This document shows, piece by piece, positions 40,660 through 48,115 of a stretch of 64,000 nucleotides of DNA (within the stretch, counting starts at the first letter, position 1; the number at the start of each line of letters is the position of its first letter). The notes below the pieces were generated by a model. The model did not search any database. It saw only the letters and a program-made list of their open reading frames with translations, and was not told the origin of the DNA. Both the position numbers and the translations under genes were made by a program. This DNA comes from Andreprevotia sp. IGB-42. GTDB lineage: Bacteria; Pseudomonadota; Gammaproteobacteria; Burkholderiales; Chitinibacteraceae. The DNA is taken from positions 186,001 to 250,000 of the forward strand of contig NZ_WXTX01000006.1 in assembly GCF_009848685.1 (NCBI RefSeq), read 5' to 3'.

Positions 40660-41013
40660 TTTAACCGGTGCTGCAGCGGGGAAGCCGCGCCGGACAGCAA
40701 TCGCACCATGGCAAGCAATCACCCCGTCTGCCCGTCTGCTGCACGACGCCTGCCTACATCCGGTGCTTCCATACCGCTTCACGGATTCTGACCGGGCTGT
40801 GCGCCCGATATGTGAGCCCATTCCTACAACACCTTCAGTGACTTCGGGATACGGGCTGTTGCGCCGGGCGGTTACAGTGCAATCACAGGAAAATCACCGG
40901 TGTTGCTCAAGCAGGTAATCGCCGGGCAAGCATCGCAGTAACCAGAAAGGGAGTAATCCGGTTCAGCGGTGCCGATCGGGAAAGCTGCCAGTGCAAATAA
41001 CAAGGAGTACCCC
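40660..41013. other. 354-bp spacer, no gene seen
   Basis: I find no ORF with a ribosome binding site, no RNA gene and no clear terminator hairpin between the secretion operon and the bacterioferritin-like gene. It should contain the promoter of the latter. AAGGAG at 41002-41007 belongs to that gene. Confidence 0.4.
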
Positions 41014-41553
41014 ATGTCCGTGTCCGAAGCATTTGCAATCAATATCGACCAGATCCGTGCCAATGCACGTCAGCAGGTTCTGGATGGTGCCAAGACCTTC
41101 ACTTATCAAGGTGATGTGGAAGAGGTCATCCGCCAGCTCAACAGCGCATTGGCTACAGAGCTGGTATGCGTGCTGCGCTACAAGCTGCACCATTTTTCCG
41201 CGAAGGGCATCCACTCCGAATCCATTGCGGAAGAGTTTGCCGTGCACGCAGCTGAAGAGCTGTCGCACGCCGATCAACTGGCAGAACGGATCGTGCAACT
41301 GGGCGGCACGCCCAATTTCTCGCCGGAAGGCCTGTTGCAACGCAGTCATGCCGATTACGTGGCGGTTTCGCAGCTATCCGAAATGATCCGCGAAAATCTG
41401 GTGGCTGAGCGCATCGCCATCGATACCTACCGTGAACTGATCCGCTTCATCGGCGACAAGGATCCGACCACCCGCCGGCTGCTGGAAGACATTCTTGCGG
41501 TCGAGGAAAAACACGCCGACGAGCTGGCCGACTGGCTGACTCGTGCGCACTGA
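41014..41553 (+). CDS. Ferritin-like (bacterioferritin family) protein
   Basis: A 179-residue four-helix protein. The likely di-iron ligands stand in SALATELVCVLRYKLHHF (Glu), HAAEELSHADQLAERI (Glu and His), ENLVAERIAIDTYREL (Glu) and LAVEEKHADELADWL (Glu, His). This is the bacterioferritin/Dps-like pattern for storing iron or scavenging peroxide. The ATG at 41014 has AAGGAG six bases upstream. I do not see an obvious heme-ligand Met at the usual bacterioferritin position, so it may be a heme-free relative. It sits at the left end of the stress island. Confidence 0.83.
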   Translation: MSVSEAFAINIDQIRANARQQVLDGAKTFTYQGDVEEVIRQLNSALATELVCVLRYKLHHFSAKGIHSESIAEEFAVHAAEELSHADQLAERIVQLGGTPNFSPEGLLQRSHADYVAVSQLSEMIRENLVAERIAIDTYRELIRFIGDKDPTTRRLLEDILAVEEKHADELADWLTRAH

Positions 41554-41589
41554 TCCTTACTCCAGATTTCACTCATCGGGAATGATGCA

Positions 41590-42225
41590 ATGAAAAAACG
41601 CATACTGCTGGTGGACGACCACAGCATCGTCCGTAACGGGCTGCGCTCGCTGATCGAGCTCGAAGACGACCTGTCCGTCACAGCTGAAGCGGCTTCCGGC
41701 ATGGAGGCCTTGCAACTGGTGCGCAAGCAGGATTTCGACATCGCCATCCTGGATATCTCCATGCCGCACAAGAACGGTGTGGATACCTTGCGCGATCTGC
41801 AGCGCATCAAGCCGGAACTGGCTGTGCTGATCCTCAGCGGCTATTCGGAAGAGCAATACGCACTCAACCTGATCCGCTCCGGTTGCCGTGGTTACCTGTC
41901 CAAGGATGCCAACCCGGAAGAAATCATCAAGGCCATCCGCACCATCTGCAATGGTCGCCGTTATCTGTCGGTAGAGCTGGCGGACTTGCTGGCACGCGAG
42001 TTGACCAAGCCCAGCGACAAACGCCTGCACGAAATGCTCTCGCAGCGCGAATTCCAGGTGTTCTACAAGCTGGCCAGTGGCAAATCGCCCACCGAGATTG
42101 CCAACGAACTGTTCCTCAGCGTGAAGACCGTCAGCACCTATCGGGCACGCGTGCTGGAAAAAATGAATCTGAAAACCAACGCGGATCTTACCTATTACTC
42201 GATCAAGAACGAGTTGATCACCTGA
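41590..42225 (+). CDS. NarL/FixJ-type response regulator
   Basis: 211 residues. The receiver domain has the acidic pair LLVDDHS, the phospho-acceptor Asp in AILDISMPHKNG, the Ser/Thr switch LILSGYS and the conserved Lys in GYLSKDAN. The LuxR-type helix-turn-helix follows with LSQREFQVFYKLASGKS, the segment IANELFLSVKTVSTYRARVL and the tail NLKTNADLTYYS. No histidine kinase gene lies near it. It stands between the ferritin-like gene and a receiver-only gene. It is a paralogue of the regulator at 54887-55531. Confidence 0.93.
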   Translation: MKKRILLVDDHSIVRNGLRSLIELEDDLSVTAEAASGMEALQLVRKQDFDIAILDISMPHKNGVDTLRDLQRIKPELAVLILSGYSEEQYALNLIRSGCRGYLSKDANPEEIIKAIRTICNGRRYLSVELADLLARELTKPSDKRLHEMLSQREFQVFYKLASGKSPTEIANELFLSVKTVSTYRARVLEKMNLKTNADLTYYSIKNELIT

Positions 42226-42319
42226 GTGATTGACCAGTTGGGCAAAGCGGTCCGGTTTTCCTGTAGTGCGTTTGATTGATCCGGGGGTTTATCCATGACA
42301 AAGAATCCAAAAGGCCAGC

Positions 42320-42751
42320 GTGGATACATTTAATGCAACCCCCGCAGCAGTGCGGCCCCGTATCGATGTATTGCTGGTGGAAGATTCGCCATTGATACGC
42401 GATACGCTGGTCGAAGCCTTCAACAGCTCGGGCCTGATCGTGACGCGCGGCTTTGCAGCGACTGCCAAGCAGGCGATCCACGCACTGCAGTCGGCGCATT
42501 TCGATATGGCGGTGATCGACCTCGAACTCGAGGAAGGCACCGGCTTTGATGTCCTGAATCACATTGCGGAAACGCAGGGAGACAACCCGCCATTCCGGGT
42601 GGTGCTCACCAACCATGCGTTCCCGCTTTACGAAAAACGTGCTCGTCAGTTGGGCATCGATCATTTCTTCGATAAATCGATGCATTTCGATGATGCCGTG
42701 ACAGCCATTGAAAAAGAGGCGGCGCGTCTGCTCGGCACGGCACCGGCCTGA
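42320..42751 (+). CDS. Receiver-only (CheY-like) protein, GTG start
   Basis: 143 residues forming one receiver domain without an output domain. It shows LLVEDSPLIRDTL, the phospho-acceptor Asp in MAVIDLELEEGTGFD, VVLTNHA and the conserved Lys in FFDKSMHF. The start is GTG, preceded by AAGG at five bases. It lies 47 bases before treS and probably belongs with the neighbouring response regulator in one signalling circuit that controls, or is carried with, the trehalose genes. Single-domain receivers usually act in phosphorelays or bind a target protein directly. Confidence 0.85.
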   Translation: MDTFNATPAAVRPRIDVLLVEDSPLIRDTLVEAFNSSGLIVTRGFAATAKQAIHALQSAHFDMAVIDLELEEGTGFDVLNHIAETQGDNPPFRVVLTNHAFPLYEKRARQLGIDHFFDKSMHFDDAVTAIEKEAARLLGTAPA

Positions 42752-42797
42752 GCCAGATCCGATTGCCGACACCGTCTCGCAGCAAGCGAGGATGCAC

Positions 42798-45700
42798 ATG
42801 TCGGAACAAGCGCCACAAAACAGCAGCCAGGATGACAATCTGCTCTGGTACAAGGATGCAATCATCTATCAATTGCACGTCAAATCTTTTTTTGACGGCA
42901 ATAACGATGGCATCGGTGACTTCCCCGGGCTGATTGCCAAGCTCGACTATATTGCCTCGCTCGGTGTGGATGCGGTGTGGCTACTGCCTTTCTACCCATC
43001 CCCGCGGCGCGACGATGGCTACGATATCGCCGAATATCAGGGCGTGCATCCCGATTACGGCACCATGGCCGATGTGCGCCATTTCATTGCGGAGGCGCAC
43101 CGCCGCGGGCTGCGGGTGATTACCGATCTGGTGCTCAACCACACATCTGATCAGCATGGCTGGTTCCAGCGCGCGCGTACCTCACCCAAAGGGTCCAATT
43201 ATCGCAACTTCTATGTCTGGTCCGATGATGACCAGAAATATGCCGGTACCCGCATCATTTTTTCCGATACCGAAAAATCCAACTGGACCTGGGATCCGGT
43301 AGCCGGCCAGTATTACTGGCACCGCTTCTTCTTCCATCAGCCAGACCTCAATTACGATAATCCGCGTGTGCTGGAAGCGGTAATGAAGGTCATCCATTTC
43401 TGGCTGAAGATGGGTGTGGATGGGTTCCGCCTCGATGCGGTCAGCTACCTGATAGAGCGCGAAGGCACGCTGAATGAACATCTGCCGGAAACGCATGGTG
43501 TATTGAAAAAAATCCGCGCGTATATCGATGCCAATTTCCCTGGCCGCATGCTGCTGGCCGAGGCCAATGCGTGGCCGGAAGACATGCAGCAATACTTTGG
43601 CGACGACGACGAGTGCCAGCTGGCATTCCATTTTCCGCTGATGCCGCGCATGTACATGGCCATCGCTCGGGAAGACCGCTTTCCGATTGCCGACATCATG
43701 CGGCAGACCCCGGCCATTCCGCCCAACAGCCAGTGGGCAATCTTCCTGCGCAATCACGACGAGCTAACGCTGGAAATGGTCACCGACAGCGAGCGCGACT
43801 ACCTGTGGGAAACCTATGCCAGCGATCGCCGCGCCCGGCTGAACCTGGGTATACGCCGCCGGCTGGCGCCATTGCTGGAGCGCGATCGCCGCCGCATCGA
43901 ATTGATGAATGGCCTGTTGCTGTCCATGCCCGGCACGCCGGTGATGTATTACGGCGATGAAATCGGCATGGGTGACAACTTCCACCTGGGTGACCGCGAT
44001 GGCGTGCGCACCCCCATGCAATGGTCGCCAGACCGCAACGGTGGCTTTTCGCTGGCCGATCCGGAGCAACTGGTGCTGCCTGCGATCATGGGCACGCTGT
44101 ATGGCTACGAATCGGTGAACGTGGAAGCACAAACCCGCGATGCGCATTCGCTGCTCAGCACCATGCGCCGCATGATTGCCGTGCGGCGCCAGCATCATGT
44201 GTTCGGGCGTGGCACCATCCGCTTTCTGCACCCGCGTAACCGCAAGATCCTTGCCTACCTGCGGGAGCGCGATGGCGATACGCCCATTCTTTGCGTGGTC
44301 AACCTGTCGCGCAACGCGCAGGCGGCAGAGCTGGAGCTATCCGAGTTTGCCGGGTGTATCCCGGTTGAGTTGATGGGCGGGGCGGCGTTCCCCGCTGTTG
44401 GCCAGCTCAGCTACCTGCTGACCATGCCGCCGTACGGCTTTTTCTGGCTGGAACTATCGAGCAGCGCCGCCAAACCGGGCTGGGGCAACGTGCCGGAGCC
44501 GCAGCAGCTGGAGCTGCGCACGCTGGTGTGGCGCGCCCAGTTCGATGGCGTGGCGGCATTGCTGGCCCCAGGCAGCGAAAACCGCCGCGTGCTCGATAGC
44601 GAAGTGCTACCGGCGTACCTGGGCACCCGGCCTTGGTACGCGGGCAAGCCATCGTTGCAAAACGGCGCTGCGCAGGTGCAACTGGCCTACACGGTCAAGC
44701 TGGGGCGGGCGCGCAATGGCACCGATCTGCTGCTGGGCGAGTTGCAACTGGCCGGTGATGTGGCGGAGCGCTACTTCCTGCCGCTGGGCGTGGTATGGGA
44801 TGCGCCGGGCCAATCTGCGTTGCCCGAGCAATTTGCGCTATCCCGCGTGCGGCGTGGCCGCGAGCTGGGTTACCTGACCGATGCGGTGGTGACCGAGGAT
44901 TTTGGCCGTGCGGTGATGGACGGCCTGAAGTCCGGCCTGCATCTGCCACTGGAAAACGGCAGCGTGATCGAATTCCAGCCCGATGCCGCGGCAGACGAAC
45001 TCACCATTGCCGAGGGAGAGGACATCCGCTGGATTTCCGTCAGCGAAGCGCGTGGTCTGATCGTGGTGGGCACGCAGGCAGTGATACGGCCGATACGCGA
45101 TATCCAGCCGGGCGAACTGGAAGAAACCGAGCTGATCCGCTACCTGGCGGCAGGCGGCTTCACCAACGTGCCCAGTTGGCTGGGCAGGGTAGTGCGGCGC
45201 GATCAGCAGGGCCAGACGCATACGCTGATGGTGATCCATCGTTATGTGCGCAACCAGGGCTTTGCCTACCATTGGCTGAGTGAAAACCTGCGCCGCACGC
45301 TCAGCGAGCTGGTAATCAACGATCAGCCAGGTAGCCACGCGCCGGACCATCATGCCGCCGTGCCCCAAGTAGACCAGGCCGGCTGGTTCATCGAAACCCT
45401 GTCCGGCATCACGCCGTTCATGGAGTCCACCGGCCGTGCTGCCGCAGCCATGCACGCACTTTTTGCCCGCGATACCGACAACACTGCGTTCAAGCCCGAG
45501 CCAGCCACGCTGCAACACGCGCAGCAATGGGCAGATGCAGCGGCAACCGCGCTACGCAAGGCTACCGATACGTTGGCTGCCATGCGCAGCCAGCTTTCCG
45601 AAGCCGGCCAGCAGCGGTTGGAACAGCTATGCAATACGCGTATCGATGACGTGCTGCTTGCCGTGGCAAAACATGCTGCCGATGGACAGGTCTTGACGCG

Positions 45701-46178
45701 CATCCACGGTCAGCTGGGGCTGGATCACGTGCTGATTGCGCTGGATCAACCGATGTTTGTGGGGTTTGGCGGACAAGAAAGCCATCCGGCGGCTGATCAG
45801 CAGCGTGCCAAATCCAGCCCACTATGGGACATCGCCTGCTTGCTGCAGTCGCTGGATGCGGCTGTCGATCATGCGTCCACCCAGCTGCTGCACGGCAATC
45901 TGCCACCGCAGATCGATAGCCAGGTGTTGCTCGATGCGGTACGCAGCGCGCTGCGCAATACCGTGGTCAATGCCTATCTGGCCGCTCGCGGCGATGAAAT
46001 TGCCTTGGTACCACCCGCGCTGCTGGCGCTGTTCGAGCTGACTGCGGAAGCACGCGCAGTGTTCGATGCGGTGGCAACCGGTGCAGAAGCCAGCGAGCAG
46101 GTGCTGATAAGGCTGGAAAGACTGATAGCCCTGCTGGTTGCCGATGCCGCCGCGCATGGGGAGGACAACCGGCACTAA
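42798..46178 (+). CDS. treS: Trehalose synthase TreS fused to a degenerate maltokinase domain
   Basis: A 1126-residue fusion. Residues 1 to about 545 are TreS (GH13), which interconverts maltose and trehalose. The catalytic residues are visible: Asp in DGFRLDAVSYL, Glu in LLAEANAWPED and Asp in FLRNHDELTLEM. The rest is a maltokinase (Mak)-type domain starting around YLGTRPWYAGKP. In active Mak the loop reads HGDLHLGQ and the metal motif DFEGEP. Here they read HGQLGLDH (Gln972) and GFGGQE (Gly989, Gly991), and the ATP-anchoring Lys appears as Arg764. The kinase half therefore looks inactive. The ATG at 42798 is chosen because GAGG lies six bases upstream. treZ follows after 15 bases. Confidence 0.92.
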   Translation: MSEQAPQNSSQDDNLLWYKDAIIYQLHVKSFFDGNNDGIGDFPGLIAKLDYIASLGVDAVWLLPFYPSPRRDDGYDIAEYQGVHPDYGTMADVRHFIAEAHRRGLRVITDLVLNHTSDQHGWFQRARTSPKGSNYRNFYVWSDDDQKYAGTRIIFSDTEKSNWTWDPVAGQYYWHRFFFHQPDLNYDNPRVLEAVMKVIHFWLKMGVDGFRLDAVSYLIEREGTLNEHLPETHGVLKKIRAYIDANFPGRMLLAEANAWPEDMQQYFGDDDECQLAFHFPLMPRMYMAIAREDRFPIADIMRQTPAIPPNSQWAIFLRNHDELTLEMVTDSERDYLWETYASDRRARLNLGIRRRLAPLLERDRRRIELMNGLLLSMPGTPVMYYGDEIGMGDNFHLGDRDGVRTPMQWSPDRNGGFSLADPEQLVLPAIMGTLYGYESVNVEAQTRDAHSLLSTMRRMIAVRRQHHVFGRGTIRFLHPRNRKILAYLRERDGDTPILCVVNLSRNAQAAELELSEFAGCIPVELMGGAAFPAVGQLSYLLTMPPYGFFWLELSSSAAKPGWGNVPEPQQLELRTLVWRAQFDGVAALLAPGSENRRVLDSEVLPAYLGTRPWYAGKPSLQNGAAQVQLAYTVKLGRARNGTDLLLGELQLAGDVAERYFLPLGVVWDAPGQSALPEQFALSRVRRGRELGYLTDAVVTEDFGRAVMDGLKSGLHLPLENGSVIEFQPDAAADELTIAEGEDIRWISVSEARGLIVVGTQAVIRPIRDIQPGELEETELIRYLAAGGFTNVPSWLGRVVRRDQQGQTHTLMVIHRYVRNQGFAYHWLSENLRRTLSELVINDQPGSHAPDHHAAVPQVDQAGWFIETLSGITPFMESTGRAAAAMHALFARDTDNTAFKPEPATLQHAQQWADAAATALRKATDTLAAMRSQLSEAGQQRLEQLCNTRIDDVLLAVAKHAADGQVLTRIHGQLGLDHVLIALDQPMFVGFGGQESHPAADQQRAKSSPLWDIACLLQSLDAAVDHASTQLLHGNLPPQIDSQVLLDAVRSALRNTVVNAYLAARGDEIALVPPALLALFELTAEARAVFDAVATGAEASEQVLIRLERLIALLVADAAAHGEDNRH

Positions 46179-46193
46179 ACACAGGATGACTTC

Positions 46194-48104
46194 ATGGGTG
46201 AAAGCACTGCAGCACATGCCGGTTTCCATCAACCACTGACTTGGGGGGCAGAAACGCTCCCCGATGGCACCACGCGCTTCCGGCTATGGGCGCCGGATGC
46301 CAGCAGTGTATTGCTGGCAACGCCGGATGCTACCCAGGCAATGGCCGAGGTGGAGGCCAATGGCGAGGCCGGCTGGTTCGAATTGTTGGCTTCGTTGCAG
46401 CCAGGCAGTCATTACCGCTACGTCGTCAACGGCAATACGGTGCCAGACCCGGCCGCCCGCGCATTGCAGGGCGGCCCGCACGGCTGGTGCGTACTCACCG
46501 AACCCCCGGCATATCCATGGCAAACCCCGTTCTGGCGAGGCAGGCCATGGCAGGAAAGCGTGATTTGCGAAGTGCACGCTGGCGCGCTGGGCGGCTTTGC
46601 AGCAATGCGCCACTGCCTGCCTGAATGGGTGGCCGTGGGTTATACCGCCATCCAGTTGATGCCGATCGGCGCATTTGCCGGTGAACGCAACTGGGGCTAC
46701 GACGGCGTATTGCCGTATGCGCCGCAGGAAAACTATGGCACCCCGGATGAGTTGAAAGCATTCATCGACAGCGCCCACGGCATGGGGCTGCAGGTGTTTC
46801 TGGACGTGGTGTACAACCATTTCGGGCCTGATGGCAATTACCTGGGCCACTACGCCAGATCGTTCTTCCGCGATGACCGCCACACCCCATGGGGTTCGGC
46901 CATCGATTATCGGGCTACCGCGGTCAACGATTACTTCATCGACAATGCGCTGTACTGGTTGAACGAGTTCCGCTTTGATGGCCTGCGTTTCGATGCGGTG
47001 CATGCGTTCAAGGACGAGCGCTGGCTGCATAATCTGTCTCTGCAGATCCGCGCGCGGCTTGATCCGGAGCGCCACATCCACCTGATGCTGGAAAACGAGG
47101 ACAATCAGGCCGAGTTCATCGGTGATGGCCTGTTCGATGCGCAGTGGAACGACGATGCGCATAACGCGTTGCATGTGTTGCTGACAGGTGAGCAGACCGG
47201 CTACTACCAAGCGTTTGCCGAACAGCCTGCCGCGCAACTGGCGCGCTGCCTGGCAGAAGGGTTTGCCTACCAAGGCGAGCCATCGGCCAACCATGCCGGT
47301 GCGGCACGCGGCACGCGCAGTGCCCACCTGCCGCCAGCCAGCTTCATCTTCTTCCTGCAAAACCACGATCAGATCGGCAACCGGGTGATGGGCGAGCGCC
47401 TGCTGCAGCTGGCCCGGCCGGCAGCGCTGCGCGCCGCCAAGGCGCTGCAGCTGCTCTGCCCGCAGATCCCGTTGTGCTTCATGGGCGAAGAGTGGGGGGC
47501 AGAAGCGCCGTTCCTGTACTTCACCGATCATGAGCCCGAATTGGCGCAGGCCATCATGGCTGGCCGCAACCGCGAATTTGCTGCGTTTACCGCCCGCTCC
47601 GGGCAGGTGGTGCCGGATGCCAATGTCATTGAAACCTTCCAGACATCCAACCCCGGCAAGCCGGATCTGGATAACCCGGAGCATACCGCCTGGCTGTCAT
47701 TCACGCGCGAATTGCTGGCCCAGCGTGAGCGCGCCATCGTGCCGTACCTGCATGGCACGCAGGCGCTGCATGGCCTGCCGCTGGGCGATACCGGCGTGGT
47801 TGCGCAGTGGCAACTGGGCAACGGCCTGCTGCTGACTGCGTGGGCCAATTTTTCCGCTGCGCCACTGCCGCTCGCCGGCATTGCGCTACCAGCGGCGCTG
47901 AATATCGCAACCGATGACATTGCGCTGCACCAGGTGTTGTTCGAGACCCCCGCACAGGCAGCATCCGGCGTGCAGGAAGGCGAGCTGGCTGCGGACAGTT
48001 GCGTGTTCTTCCTGCAAAAACCACCGCTGCCGGAGGCCCAAGCCGTCGTTGCGGAAGCCATACCGCTGCCGGTCGCCACGATAATCCCCCTTGTTCAACC
48101 ATGA
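46194..48104 (+). CDS. treZ: Malto-oligosyltrehalose trehalohydrolase TreZ
   Basis: A 636-residue GH13 enzyme with an N-terminal CBM48-like beta domain (TRFRLWAPDASSVLL). The catalytic barrel shows LMPIGAFAGERNWGYDGV, the Asp nucleophile in RFDGLRFDAVHAF, Glu in HLMLENEDNQ and Asp in FLQNHDQIGNR. TreZ releases trehalose from maltooligosyl-trehalose made by TreY. Together with GlgX it allows trehalose to be made from glycogen. AGGA lies before the ATG. The stop overlaps an ATG at the start of the treY frame. Confidence 0.95.
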   Translation: MGESTAAHAGFHQPLTWGAETLPDGTTRFRLWAPDASSVLLATPDATQAMAEVEANGEAGWFELLASLQPGSHYRYVVNGNTVPDPAARALQGGPHGWCVLTEPPAYPWQTPFWRGRPWQESVICEVHAGALGGFAAMRHCLPEWVAVGYTAIQLMPIGAFAGERNWGYDGVLPYAPQENYGTPDELKAFIDSAHGMGLQVFLDVVYNHFGPDGNYLGHYARSFFRDDRHTPWGSAIDYRATAVNDYFIDNALYWLNEFRFDGLRFDAVHAFKDERWLHNLSLQIRARLDPERHIHLMLENEDNQAEFIGDGLFDAQWNDDAHNALHVLLTGEQTGYYQAFAEQPAAQLARCLAEGFAYQGEPSANHAGAARGTRSAHLPPASFIFFLQNHDQIGNRVMGERLLQLARPAALRAAKALQLLCPQIPLCFMGEEWGAEAPFLYFTDHEPELAQAIMAGRNREFAAFTARSGQVVPDANVIETFQTSNPGKPDLDNPEHTAWLSFTRELLAQRERAIVPYLHGTQALHGLPLGDTGVVAQWQLGNGLLLTAWANFSAAPLPLAGIALPAALNIATDDIALHQVLFETPAQAASGVQEGELAADSCVFFLQKPPLPEAQAVVAEAIPLPVATIIPLVQP

Positions 48105-48115
48105 TCGGAGCTGCC

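Noticed and set aside
42798-46178. Treating the second half of TreS as an active maltokinase
   Set aside because: The catalytic loop, the metal-binding motif and the ATP-lysine position all differ from active maltokinases, so only the TreS activity is supported.
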